64,000 bases of DNA from Leucobacter viscericola (GTDB lineage: Bacteria > Actinomycetota > Actinomycetes > Actinomycetales > Microbacteriaceae). Under the pieces are notes generated by a model, which did no database searches, was not told the origin of the DNA, and saw nothing but the letters and a program-made list of their open reading frames with translations. The DNA lies in assembly GCF_011299575.1 (NCBI RefSeq), contig NZ_CP049863.1, forward strand, positions 3,633,134-3,697,133, written 5' to 3'. Below are positions 32,455 through 41,897 of this stretch, in pieces. The translations under genes were made by a program, and so were the position numbers. The stretch's first letter is position 1; every line of letters begins with the position of its first letter.

Positions 32455-32877
32455 TTATTCCTTCGGTTTGTTCTTTGTTGGGTTGAGGGTGTCTTCGATG
32501 TCTTCTAGTCGGTCAGCGATCTCGTGAGTGGCTTCCGCCTGTTTCGATTTCCAACCATGCGACCAATCAAGGTGCTGGCCGAGGGTGCGTGAGAGTTCTC
32601 GAATCTCTTCACCGCGCGCGATGTCGCGATTGTCGAGACGCCCGACATCCTTCCGCAACCCTCGGATCTCGCTCATTACGGCAGTTTGATTTGCGTCAAT
32701 GTTGTCGCGAAGGTTGTAAGGGGCGCCGCCCGGGAGCTTGTGATCGTTCTCGACCTGCTCCCTCACGCTCTTTACGCTCTTATGCTGGCGGGAAAGCATT
32801 GCAATCACGATCCCAGAGAGAGCTGTTGACACGACACCGCCTGCGCCGACGACGGCTATCCAGAAAGCTTCTGACAT
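32455..32877 (-). CDS. membrane protein of the lysis module (DUF2746-like)
   Basis: 140 residues: one N-terminal membrane segment (about 6-28), then a charged helical domain with coiled-coil character. This layout is common beside actinophage holins and may be a second holin or a regulator of it. The order endolysin, this gene, holin is typical for the group. Confidence 0.6.
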   Translation of the reverse strand: MSEAFWIAVVGAGGVVSTALSGIVIAMLSRQHKSVKSVREQVENDHKLPGGAPYNLRDNIDANQTAVMSEIRGLRKDVGRLDNRDIARGEEIRELSRTLGQHLDWSHGWKSKQAEATHEIADRLEDIEDTLNPTKNKPKE

Positions 32878-32907
32878 GAAGGGCTACCTAATAGATGAGG
32901 TTCAGCG

Positions 32908-33852
32908 TTATTCGGAGCGCCCGCCGTCCCAATAGAACTCCGTGACCTCAACCTCTTTACCGTTCTGCACTCGCGCTAGCAGTCGAACGAGCTGACCCTC
33001 TGCGAGGCGACGATTGAAGTTGATCTGGAATGACAATTTGCCGAGTGAATCGATTGTTTTACGCGGGTCGGCGATCTGCAGTCGGTTCTTGTTCTCGCCA
33101 GTCTCGCGAACTAGCTGGAAGGCGACTCGAGTTCCGGCCTCGCCTTCCATGGCGATGTTAATCGTGCCGGAGAGGAAGCCGGGGCCTCGCGCAATAGTCC
33201 TGTCGCCCCACTTGTCATCTGTCCACTTATCGCGGAACGTAATGTATTCGGTATTGCCACCCTTGATCTTCTGCGGTGCCTTTCGGCTGCTTCCGCCGGT
33301 AAATTCTTTCACGATTTCCTCCCCATTGGGTGCTGGTGCGCCGGTAGCGCCTGAAAGGATCGCATTGGCGCGATCCACGATGTTGTTGAGTTGGCCGTGC
33401 AGGAATGGGCCGGGGCACTCCGTGTAGCCGCCAGGGAGTACCTCGCGATGGCCAACCACCCGGCTGCGATCAACCCGACCCCACCCGTAACGCTTGCAGA
33501 GATCAGCCGCTAGCTGGGCCAGCTTCTCGACCTGCGCCCAGGAAACGCCCCAATCAGGGGCCCCAGTCGTGTTGACGGTCTCGACAGTAACTGAGTTCCG
33601 GTCATTGTCGTAACCTGGGGCATTCGAGGTCCAGGGACGATACTCCTCGGGAACGATGCCCACAAGATCGCCAGTTGTAAGTAGACAATAGCTTGCCGAC
33701 ACCTCCCGGCTGGAGGATGAGAGTACGGCAATATTGCCATCATTCGTTCCACCTGCGGTGTGATGGATGATGAGGCGATTTACGGCGCGAGGCCCGATGT
33801 CGTTGTACTTAGACGTCGGTGCCGTCCAGGCGGTGAGTGGTGAGTGGGTCAT
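32908..33852 (-). CDS. endolysin, N-acetylmuramoyl-L-alanine amidase
   Basis: 314 residues. Amidase_2 domain in the first ~165: zinc ligands within LIIHHTAGG (H30/H31), H135 (VVGHREVLPGG) and C146 (TECPG); E-type residue after DNDRNSVTVETVN. It cleaves the amide between MurNAc and L-Ala of peptidoglycan. Residues ~175-314 form a separate beta-rich domain, probably cell-wall binding. No signal peptide, so release depends on a holin. Confidence 0.9.
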   Translation of the reverse strand: MTHSPLTAWTAPTSKYNDIGPRAVNRLIIHHTAGGTNDGNIAVLSSSSREVSASYCLLTTGDLVGIVPEEYRPWTSNAPGYDNDRNSVTVETVNTTGAPDWGVSWAQVEKLAQLAADLCKRYGWGRVDRSRVVGHREVLPGGYTECPGPFLHGQLNNIVDRANAILSGATGAPAPNGEEIVKEFTGGSSRKAPQKIKGGNTEYITFRDKWTDDKWGDRTIARGPGFLSGTINIAMEGEAGTRVAFQLVRETGENKNRLQIADPRKTIDSLGKLSFQINFNRRLAEGQLVRLLARVQNGKEVEVTEFYWDGGRSE

Positions 33853-33900
33853 AGCCTCTGCTCTCTTTCAAAAGTTAAGTTGTGTCGCCTGAGTTCGCTT

Positions 33901-34005
33901 CTAAGTGGTCGATTGGGTGACGAACGCCTTCTGCGTCATCGGGAGACAATTTCTCGCGTACTCGTGGTGCCCGCAGTTCGGCGTCACTAAGGTTTTGAGC
34001 GACAT
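33901..34005 (-). CDS. microprotein
   Basis: 34 residues (MSLKTLVTPN), starting 2 nt after the stop of the upstream tail gene. Two Cys and two His (NCGHHEYARNC) hint at metal binding. Supported only by spacing; otherwise this 150-nt gap holds nothing. Confidence 0.4.
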   Translation of the reverse strand: MSLKTLVTPNCGHHEYARNCLPMTQKAFVTQSTT

Positions 34006-34007
34006 GG

Positions 34008-34493
34008 TCACACCCCTACCACTTCACGCAAAACCAAGCGATTATTAGGGGCGGCATTGTTGTCGTTGTTCCCCGAGATTTTGTCGTTCGTAACGTAAAA
34101 ATACTTACTCACGACGTCTGCGCCGACTTTCGTCAGTAGACGCACTCCATAACCGGAATAGAGCTGCACCTGGGCTTTCGAGATGAACTGATGAGTGAAG
34201 TTCACGTTGACTGCCGCACCACTTGCGTACTCGGACCAGATTAAGCAAACACCGCTGAGTTGGCTAGAAATCGATTCTGTGAGGTCGATCGACTGAATGC
34301 CATTTAGGAAAACCGAGCCGGACCAGAGTACCTTTCCTGGCTTAGACATTTTGCCTTCAAGTGGCAAGAGTCGATTGTCAAAATTGCCGAGGGCAGTGTC
34401 CAGTGCATTTGCCATCCCATTGTGATGTGCCTGGAACGGGGCAATCTTGGTATTCGTGTCGATGAGGGGAATGCCTCTGGGTGTTGTTGCCAC
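34008..34493 (-). CDS. minor tail protein / tail fibre-type
   Basis: 161 residues from GTG 34493, AGGAG ribosome site. N-terminal helix then beta-rich domain ending with GNNDNNAAPNNRLVLREVVGV, a compact C-terminal type seen in actinophage receptor-binding proteins. Located last among the tail genes, where receptor-binding proteins usually lie. Specific role inferred. Confidence 0.6.
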   Translation of the reverse strand: MATTPRGIPLIDTNTKIAPFQAHHNGMANALDTALGNFDNRLLPLEGKMSKPGKVLWSGSVFLNGIQSIDLTESISSQLSGVCLIWSEYASGAAVNVNFTHQFISKAQVQLYSGYGVRLLTKVGADVVSKYFYVTNDKISGNNDNNAAPNNRLVLREVVGV

Positions 34494-34502
34494 TTGAATC
34501 TC

Positions 34503-35126
34503 CTAGTTTGAAAAAGTCGCAAGTGCGGTAACTTGAGCGAAGTTTGCGGCGTTTGCTGGGAAAGCGCTGCCATTGAGGGCCATGCACTGTACGGAAACAG
34601 TGATCGTTGAGCCTGGCGTGACCGCATATGAGCGAGAATGGGTGCCAGACATGACGTTGTTTACGACCGTGGCTCCCGCATCCTTGCTCGCGGAAAACTG
34701 TCTACTCGTGCTGCTGTCGACTACGAGCCGTAGGTAGGCCACCGTAACCCCGCCCGTAGTCCTGTCAAGAGCCTCAGCCGCCCCCGTGGCGAGAATGCTA
34801 ACGCGACTTTTGTCGGCCGGGACTTCAAGAGTGAGAGTGGCTTTCGTTACCCAAGAGGCGTTGATTGAAATATTGGTTACTGCGTTAGATGAGCTAACCG
34901 TAACAGGGAGGTTCTTTACGAGCGAAACGACCTCAGCGACGGTCGTGTTGAGCTGGTCTACGGAGCGATTGAGTTGGTCGATTGATCCGTTGAGCTCTAG
35001 GTTCGTATTTCCGCTCAAGCTTGCGGATAGACCAAGGAGGCGATCGTGCTCCCTGATCGTGCCGATAACCCAGTCGATGAGGCGATACTGCTCTCTATCG
35101 AAAGTGTTCTGCGGTGGCGCTAGCAT
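34503..35126 (-). CDS. minor tail protein
   Basis: 207 residues. Helical/coiled-coil region (LNGSIDQLNRSVDQLNTTVAEVVSLV, about 45-75), then a beta-sandwich-like domain. A trimeric fibre is plausible. The ATG 35126 lies exactly 6 nt after TAGAAT with no ribosome site: leaderless, with its own promoter. Confidence 0.65.
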   Translation of the reverse strand: MLAPPQNTFDREQYRLIDWVIGTIREHDRLLGLSASLSGNTNLELNGSIDQLNRSVDQLNTTVAEVVSLVKNLPVTVSSSNAVTNISINASWVTKATLTLEVPADKSRVSILATGAAEALDRTTGGVTVAYLRLVVDSSTSRQFSASKDAGATVVNNVMSGTHSRSYAVTPGSTITVSVQCMALNGSAFPANAANFAQVTALATFSN

Positions 35127-35132
35127 ACGGCA

Positions 35133-35152
35133 ATTCTATAGCAAAAGCATAG
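35133..35152 (-). promoter_or_regulatory. leaderless late promoter before minor tail gene
   Basis: Minus strand: CTATG, 7 nt, TATAGAAT, 6 nt (TGCCGT), ATG 35126. A variant -10 with unchanged spacing. Confidence 0.65.
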
Positions 35153-35159
35153 GTATGGC

Positions 35160-36770
35160 TTAGGTGGGTGGAATAAGTGGCTCAATTCCAAGGTCTCCAA
35201 CGCTCCAGTTGCCAACGAGAGTATTAAAGTAGGCAATGGACATATCGCCGTAGTGGGAATTGAAGTCTCCGATCGTTGTGTCGGCTTCGGCTTGATAGGA
35301 CACGGTTGCGGGAGAAATGGTCGCGCTGGAAATGCGTGCCCAGAAACCACCCTCAAGCACCCGAGACCCAGCGATATTTCCAAAGGCTTGATTCTCAAAC
35401 TCGTTTTCAACTTTGGAGAAGAGGAAGGAGTTTAGCGAGGCGATCGACTCAACGGGCCACTTGGAATCGAAGGTCTGAAACGTATCGAACGGGTAAAGGT
35501 TGTTGAAGTCTCCGATTGTGGGGTAGGCGGCCGAGCCACTGTCCCCCTTTCTATTCAGTCCTCGCGTTGTCACATTGAGCCTCATGGTTGGGCCGGTCCA
35601 GGAGCAAAGTGCGTCGGCTGCAGCGCGCCACGCAGATTCATAGCCAACGAGCATTAGATTCTCCACCTCTGCACCTATCTCGGTTGGAGAGTCATCTGCT
35701 GAGTTTCCAGTCGCCATGTCGATCGTTGCGCGATTGTAAAAGATCCCGGTCCCACGCACTCGAAGGGAGGAGTAGTAGCTGCTTGTGCCAGCCGTCGCCG
35801 CGATTCGGTAAGGCGCGTACTGCTCGATACTCGAACCAGTCACACGGATAATGAGAGTTTGCGAGTCCTCTCCAATTTCCACCTGAAGATTCCCACCCGT
35901 GGCAAGCCACTGTGAAGCAGTGATTGGCTTGCCGTCGTTCCCTGCCACACAGTAGACGGAGGAGGCAACATGGTCTCGGCCAACGAAATCAACGCAGGTC
36001 GGTTGAATGATGGACTGCAGGCTCACTCCAGGCCCATCCTCGCCGCTAGCAGGCTTTAGGTCGATCGAAAACTCGAGGGTTTCGCCAGCCTTGACATTAA
36101 ACACCCGCGTCTCTTCGGTCCAGCCACCTAGTGGGAAGGCGAGGTCAGTACGACGTTCTGCAGATTCGAGATAGTGGACCTTGATTCGCTGAGCCGTGTT
36201 CGAGTCATCGACCGAAACGGTGCGGGCTGAATCGCGATGAGTCTGAGCAACCCGCCCCCGAATTGGTCGAAAGACCACATTGTTTGAGACGAGTGAAGCC
36301 TCGACGCGGTGTGCAGAGCAGAGCTGTTTTATACGGTCCCAAACTGACCCATTCCACCCCGTTGCAACTACGGGAATTGCTGAGAGGGAGGAGTCGATGA
36401 CGATTCCACTCGTTATACCTACGACAGAGCAGAGGTAGGTGAAGTAGCCGCTCAAGTTTCCAACGTAGGGATCAAGCTTCCGCTCAGAAACGAAGGCGAT
36501 CATTCTCGAATCTGCGGTGACCGTTGCGGCGAGCTCCTGGTCGGAAATGCTTGAGACTCGCCCAACCGTCTTGCCCTGCCCGGAGTCAACAAGCTCGACC
36601 TCCTTGCGGCGCATGTGGCGGGCCCGCTTGCCGCCTTTGAGCTGCAGCGTCATCTGACTCACGCCGCCGCTCATCTCAGTAACGTTGACGGGCGTGGCGT
36701 TTTCCGACACAGAATGCGAGGTGATTTCTCGCGTCACATCTGTGCCGTCAACCTTGATCGAGATGGTCAC
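35160..36770 (-). CDS. minor tail protein (tail tip / baseplate)
   Basis: 536 residues, beta-rich; N-terminal ~100 resemble the hub domain of distal tail/Tal-type proteins (TISIKVDGTDVTREI start). Overlaps the upstream tail gene by ATGA. By position after tape measure and distal tail genes it should form the tail tip that contacts the cell. Confidence 0.75.
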   Translation of the reverse strand: MTISIKVDGTDVTREITSHSVSENATPVNVTEMSGGVSQMTLQLKGGKRARHMRRKEVELVDSGQGKTVGRVSSISDQELAATVTADSRMIAFVSERKLDPYVGNLSGYFTYLCSVVGITSGIVIDSSLSAIPVVATGWNGSVWDRIKQLCSAHRVEASLVSNNVVFRPIRGRVAQTHRDSARTVSVDDSNTAQRIKVHYLESAERRTDLAFPLGGWTEETRVFNVKAGETLEFSIDLKPASGEDGPGVSLQSIIQPTCVDFVGRDHVASSVYCVAGNDGKPITASQWLATGGNLQVEIGEDSQTLIIRVTGSSIEQYAPYRIAATAGTSSYYSSLRVRGTGIFYNRATIDMATGNSADDSPTEIGAEVENLMLVGYESAWRAAADALCSWTGPTMRLNVTTRGLNRKGDSGSAAYPTIGDFNNLYPFDTFQTFDSKWPVESIASLNSFLFSKVENEFENQAFGNIAGSRVLEGGFWARISSATISPATVSYQAEADTTIGDFNSHYGDMSIAYFNTLVGNWSVGDLGIEPLIPPT

Positions 36771-37603
36771 TGGTCGTCCACCTCCACGAGCTTTGCGGTG
36801 ACACCAATGGAGTCATACGGCCTTGAGTATGGGGTCACGACAGGATGGCCTTCAAAATGACATCCGGTATGCCCGTTGCCGCCGTGGAACTTTGACACGG
36901 GCCGCTGCGCAGTTGACGGAAGAACCTGCGCTTGCATCGCATAGAGCTCTGCGATGGCGAGGGGTGAAACTGAGATAGACACGCCGTCCAGGCTGGCTGA
37001 CCCCGCGATGGTGGTTGTGAGAATATTACCGCTCGTGACATTGGCAGCGAGAGCCGTCACGTCCGGCCCGGACCTTTGGGCCCCTAGCATCGGGGTGAGG
37101 CGAACGATTGAGGGAGTGCCCGCGTACCCGAAGTGAAGGGAATGCCCTGGTGGAATGGGAATGTAATGCTCACGACTATTTGCGGCCGGTTGGCGCACGA
37201 GCAGTGCCCCAGACGCAGGTAGATCAAGGTTATTTGCGGGAGTCTGAATAGCCTCAGGGGCATCATCCCCGTACACGGGCGGTGCGTCAAGGGTGGCCTG
37301 CACGGGGGCCGCCCAATGCGCGGCAAGGATATTTCGGTCTGCCCACATCGGGTCTATGAAATATATGGGTGAGTCCCCGTAGAGGCCGCTCGAGAGGTCG
37401 AGTAGGTGCTGGAGTTCGTCGCGGCGCCCACGCCAAGAGAAGTCGTACTCTCGGTGCGAGCCGAAGGACGTTCTCATACCCGCCCGGCCGGAAAGGTACT
37501 GAATCTTCTCTCCGTAACCCATAGAAGTGTGTCCACCACCAGCCTGAAACATTTTCACCGGCTTGAGGTGACCCGGTGTGCCGATATAAAAAACGCGACT
37601 CAT
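36767..37603 (-). CDS. distal tail-type minor tail protein
   Basis: 278 residues directly after the tape measure (ATGA overlap). N-terminal half has the FDFSWRG-like segment (YDFSWRGRRDELQHLLD) common in actinophage minor tail proteins of this slot; the rest is a beta-rich carbohydrate-binding-like domain. Likely a distal tail ring protein. Confidence 0.7.
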   Translation of the reverse strand: MSRVFYIGTPGHLKPVKMFQAGGGHTSMGYGEKIQYLSGRAGMRTSFGSHREYDFSWRGRRDELQHLLDLSSGLYGDSPIYFIDPMWADRNILAAHWAAPVQATLDAPPVYGDDAPEAIQTPANNLDLPASGALLVRQPAANSREHYIPIPPGHSLHFGYAGTPSIVRLTPMLGAQRSGPDVTALAANVTSGNILTTTIAGSASLDGVSISVSPLAIAELYAMQAQVLPSTAQRPVSKFHGGNGHTGCHFEGHPVVTPYSRPYDSIGVTAKLVEVDDQ

Positions 37604-40600
37604 CCTTGGCCCGTCCTTCCTGAATTAACCGCACCCGCACCAAAGAATCGCTGCATTGCCCCTCCGTCCAGAGATATGCCCACTGCCTGCCTGACATCTA
37701 CAAGTAGCTGGCGATCGGTTGGTGAGAGCTCAACTTCCATCGGGCCCGCACCGAGACCACCACCATTGCCATTGCCGCCCACGCGACCGGATTTGGCAGA
37801 CTCGTGGAGGCGAGCCAGGTTCCCAACGCCAAGGTTTGCGACCGCTGGCGCCGAGAATACAAACTCTTTTCCGTGGACAACGCCAGCGACCTCGCCGGTG
37901 CCACCGTCGCCTGTGTAGCCACCCGCCTTCCATCCTCGCGCAGCCCGTACTTGCCAATGCGCGGCCTGTGGAACGAGGACAGCGAGAGCCATAACGTCTC
38001 GATCGGCAATAGCCTTTGCCACTCGTGGCACCAAGCTCATGAGCTGGATCATTGCCTCGGTGCGAACGGAAGCGCTTGCCGCTTCTCCAGACAAGCTATT
38101 AAATGCCCCACCTGGAATTGGCTTAGAAGCTGCGCTTCGAAGTTTGGTCATGGAGGAGGTCGCTGCGTCTGCCTTGGCCTTGAACTCGTTGAACGCCTGG
38201 ATCGCTGGGTTTGTGTTCGCGGTAACTGTGATGTTGCGAGGAATCTTGTCGATCGCGAACTTCACATCATCGAAGCTCTTTGCATACTTGCTGATCTCTG
38301 TTCGCGAGAAGCCGAGCTGGGTGGCCTGCTCGATAAACTTCCTCTTCAGCTCGTCAGTCTTTTTCTTGAGATCCTCGCTACTCATCCCGCTCGCGGCGAG
38401 AGACTCGATGTGATCCCGGTAGCTCTTGACGAGATCGGTGATCGTCTTTCGGTTATTGACCGCCGCCTCGCTGTTGCCGACGAGCGTCTTGTTGTTCTTT
38501 TCCTGCTCGGCGGTCAGCTTCTTTTTAGTCTCTGCGATCTTGACATCAGTCTCACCAATTTTTGCCCGCAACTCGGCCGCCCGAATCGAGTCGCCGTAGT
38601 TCTCAGCCACCATGAGCCAATACTGGAGAGTAGTCTTATCTGCGTTCAGTGACGCCATTTCTGCGCGGTACTTCGCTATCGCGTCAGCCGAGTCCTCTGC
38701 GGCCTTCTTCATTTTGATCCAGGCAGAGGTCACTTGGTCAAGAGTGCTTTGGCCGGAGAATCGAATCTCGAACGCCCTGCCCCAAATCGACGCGAGGTCG
38801 GATGCGTAGTTTGCCAAGGTGTAGATTTTCTTGGCAGCCTTCTCGGAAGCGCCCCCTGCATCATCAACACTGTCAGTGAAGTTGTCGACTCCCTCAGCGC
38901 CTTCGGCAAACCCATTGCCCGCACGGTTTGCCTCACCGCCAACGGTCTTTACTTGATTGATAACGCCGTTCACGACCCCATTGAAGTCACGAAAGTTATC
39001 TTTTAGGGGATCGAGGGAACCAGCACCACGCAAGCCGCCAGTAATGGCAGTCATTCCCGACCAGAGGAACTTTTGAAGGGTGGAGAGCTTGCTACCCCAA
39101 AGCTGCCCAAGCGAGTCTAGGGCCCCCGAAATGAATCCTCCCGCATTGAAAATTACGCGGGCTAGGCTCTGAAAGATCCCCTCGGTGCCTTTTGCGTAGA
39201 CATTCGCAGACTGCCCCGTTTGGTTGGCAAGCCGTATGAAGTAATCTCTAACGCCAGTTTGGCCCTGTGTGGCAGCAATGTTCAGCACTTCGTTAAAGTT
39301 GCCGCCCATCGCGGCCCACGTTTCTGCAAACTGATTGCTTGAGGCAAGTTTTTGAAACTCTTCACTCGCCATGAGGGTGTTCTGTGCCCAGGCGAGGGTG
39401 TTTTCACCAAGTGCGACCGTAAAGCCTTCAACCGCCCCCGTTGCACTTCCGTAGGCAGGTGCGGCAAGTCCGAGTACCGAGGCGGTGTCGCTGAGAGCTT
39501 GGTTGTTTGTCTCAAGGGAACCGGTTGCGAGGTCAACATTGGGCTGCAGGTGAAGGAAGGAGTCGGCGACGGCATTGTTCCCCTCGGCGACTGCCTGACT
39601 ATATGCCTCTTTGTCGGCGGCGAGAGCCTCCGTCAATCCAGCAGTCGTGCCCACGTACTTGTCGAATGCCATCTCGGCGCTATCGCCTGCCTGCATGAAT
39701 GCAGCGGCAAGGGTGCCAAGAGCGAGCACGATAAGCCCGATTCCCGTGCTGGCCAGAGTGACCTTAAAGACCGACACTGCCCGCGTGGATAGTCCTGCGG
39801 CGGCCGCGACGGAGGAGAATGCTGAACTCATTCCGCGAAGGGTGAAGATGGAGCCGACGCCCGCTGCAGACAACTCGGCGGTCGCCGTGCCCATTGCGGC
39901 AACGGAAGCCATTGCAAGAGCACCTGTTGCGACGATTCCCGTCAACCCGAAAGCAATCCCAGCAAGGGTCGCTGCAATGCCGATGGCCCACTTGCCGCCT
40001 GCGGAGCGCGCGAATATTGCGAATTGCTGAACGAGGGGGGTGATGATGTCTAGTGCGGCTTTGGCTGCTGGTGCAAGTGCATCACCAACGGCTGCAGTCG
40101 TTTCCATGATGCTGTTGAGGAAGATTTGCCACTTGCTTGCAAGGTCGTCAACGATGAGGCCGTACTGTCGGCCAAGCTCCGTGCCTTCGGAATACCCCTG
40201 CGAGGCGTCGGCGAGTGCCTGCTCGAGCACGGACAGCCCTTCACCGGCATTGCGCGAGTCCGATGCGAGCGCCTGGAACACCTGCGATGAGCGCTTCTCC
40301 GAGAGCCCAAGATCCGAAAGCGCGACGGTCATATTGTCGACGTTGCCAAGTGCCCGCACGAAGGAGGTGACGAACTGCGATGGGTCCTGCTGCCAGAGCC
40401 TTGCAGTCTCGTCGGCGCTCAGGCCGAGGAGCTGAGCGAACACCGGGAGCTTGTCGTTAATTCCGCCGATTGCCTTATCCATGACGGACTGAAGCGACAG
40501 AAACGCCGAACGGGCACGCTCTGGCGGCTGGCCAAGCGATCCGAGCGCAGCGGCCAGACCAATTACCTCGTGAGTTGCGAATCCGGCTGAGGTGCCGAAG

Positions 40601-41865
40601 GGTGCGAGCTCCTGGGATGTCTTAATGATTTGCGACTCAGTAGCGGCGGCATTGACGCCAACGAGCGTGATGGACGACCCGATCCGGTTAAAGTCGGTAT
40701 CGCCCATGAGATTTGAGATTCGCCCGAGAGACTCTACTGCCTGATCGAGTGTCACCGTATCCGAGGTGGCAACGAACTGCGCAACGGTTTCCGTGAAGTC
40801 GGCAAGTGAACTCGTGGCGACGCCGAGCTGAGCGCCGCGCCCCGTGATGTTAGAGATTTCACCAAAGGTTTGCGGGATCTCTCGCGTGAGTTGAAGTAGC
40901 TCGTCACGCATTCGTGTAGCGCCGTCTCCGACAAGTCCGGTAGTACGCTCTACCGTGGTGAAGCTTGATTCGTAGCTTGCACTGGCGGCAAGCACGGCGG
41001 CCCCCGACGCCCCGATTGCGGCGTTCATAATGCCCGCCGTGGTTGCGACATCGTAGAGGGCGTAACGCAGGCGAGGGAGGGCTACCGTTGCCTCATTGGT
41101 GGCGCTATTGGCCTGCCTGGTGGCGCGCTCCTGGTCATAGAGATACTGGTTGTAGAGAGCCGTCTGCTGAGAGGCTGTGGACTTCTCTGCCATGACCCGA
41201 TCGAACGACTTTACATGCGCGTCGTACTGGAGATTTAGCCCACTAATCTCCTTGGCCTCTACTGCCCAAATGGATTCGCTGGCCCTGAGGCCCGCCGATG
41301 AGTCTCTTGAGTTCGCCTGACCCATAAAGCTCTTCGGGTCGGTGAAGCCCTCTTGGTAGCGCTTCGCCCATGCTTCGTTCTCGCGCTGCAGCGTTTGGTA
41401 GGTTTCGAGCGCGGCCGCTCGCTTCTTTTCTTCGGCCGTGATGACCTTGCGGGCGACCTGCTCTGCCGTGACGCCCTCTGCCTCACGAATCTGGATGATC
41501 CTCTGTGCCTCTTGCAGGGTCATTGCCTGGGCTGAAATTTGGGAGGCATTTCCTGAGCCGCCTGCCCCAGTTTGCGCCTGGGCTACTGCTCGGATGGCGT
41601 CAGTTGCGAGATCAGCTTGTTGCACAAGCTCTGCAAAACCTGCAGCGTACTTTGCGAGGTCGCTCGCGCCTGCCGACATTGCCTGTGCGGTTTCGCGAGC
41701 GGAGCGCGCCTGTCGATTGAGATTGCGCTCGAGGCGCTCAATCGCCTCGTCGGTGCCACCGGTCTCGCGGTTATACGCTCCGACTGCGGTAATGAGAGCT
41801 TCGAGATCATCAATGCCGCTGATCGAGAGGCTAATTTCGCCCTGGGCATTGAAATTCTCAGACAT
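37600..41865 (-). CDS. tail tape measure protein
   Basis: 1421 residues, the longest gene. Helical, Ala/Ser/Gln-rich, with a TP901-type core around 330-560 (GVATSSLADFTETVAQF, FATHEVIGLAAALGSLGQ), hydrophobic segments near 650-690 and 725-750, and coiled coil near 1180-1260. By the usual 1.5 angstrom per residue the tail would be about 210 nm. Starts leaderless, 6 nt after TAAACT. An exact operator palindrome (TTAG-CCCA-CTAA) lies inside at 41235-41246. Confidence 0.95.
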   Translation of the reverse strand: MSENFNAQGEISLSISGIDDLEALITAVGAYNRETGGTDEAIERLERNLNRQARSARETAQAMSAGASDLAKYAAGFAELVQQADLATDAIRAVAQAQTGAGGSGNASQISAQAMTLQEAQRIIQIREAEGVTAEQVARKVITAEEKKRAAALETYQTLQRENEAWAKRYQEGFTDPKSFMGQANSRDSSAGLRASESIWAVEAKEISGLNLQYDAHVKSFDRVMAEKSTASQQTALYNQYLYDQERATRQANSATNEATVALPRLRYALYDVATTAGIMNAAIGASGAAVLAASASYESSFTTVERTTGLVGDGATRMRDELLQLTREIPQTFGEISNITGRGAQLGVATSSLADFTETVAQFVATSDTVTLDQAVESLGRISNLMGDTDFNRIGSSITLVGVNAAATESQIIKTSQELAPFGTSAGFATHEVIGLAAALGSLGQPPERARSAFLSLQSVMDKAIGGINDKLPVFAQLLGLSADETARLWQQDPSQFVTSFVRALGNVDNMTVALSDLGLSEKRSSQVFQALASDSRNAGEGLSVLEQALADASQGYSEGTELGRQYGLIVDDLASKWQIFLNSIMETTAAVGDALAPAAKAALDIITPLVQQFAIFARSAGGKWAIGIAATLAGIAFGLTGIVATGALAMASVAAMGTATAELSAAGVGSIFTLRGMSSAFSSVAAAAGLSTRAVSVFKVTLASTGIGLIVLALGTLAAAFMQAGDSAEMAFDKYVGTTAGLTEALAADKEAYSQAVAEGNNAVADSFLHLQPNVDLATGSLETNNQALSDTASVLGLAAPAYGSATGAVEGFTVALGENTLAWAQNTLMASEEFQKLASSNQFAETWAAMGGNFNEVLNIAATQGQTGVRDYFIRLANQTGQSANVYAKGTEGIFQSLARVIFNAGGFISGALDSLGQLWGSKLSTLQKFLWSGMTAITGGLRGAGSLDPLKDNFRDFNGVVNGVINQVKTVGGEANRAGNGFAEGAEGVDNFTDSVDDAGGASEKAAKKIYTLANYASDLASIWGRAFEIRFSGQSTLDQVTSAWIKMKKAAEDSADAIAKYRAEMASLNADKTTLQYWLMVAENYGDSIRAAELRAKIGETDVKIAETKKKLTAEQEKNNKTLVGNSEAAVNNRKTITDLVKSYRDHIESLAASGMSSEDLKKKTDELKRKFIEQATQLGFSRTEISKYAKSFDDVKFAIDKIPRNITVTANTNPAIQAFNEFKAKADAATSSMTKLRSAASKPIPGGAFNSLSGEAASASVRTEAMIQLMSLVPRVAKAIADRDVMALAVLVPQAAHWQVRAARGWKAGGYTGDGGTGEVAGVVHGKEFVFSAPAVANLGVGNLARLHESAKSGRVGGNGNGGGLGAGPMEVELSPTDRQLLVDVRQAVGISLDGGAMQRFFGAGAVNSGRTGQG

Positions 41866-41871
41866 ATAGAC

Positions 41872-41891
41872 AGTTTACAGTTAGTTCATAG
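41872..41891 (-). promoter_or_regulatory. leaderless late promoter before tape measure
   Basis: Minus strand: CTATG, 7 nt, TGTAAACT, 6 nt (GTCTAT), ATG 41865. Confidence 0.7.
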
Positions 41892-41897
41892 CTAAAA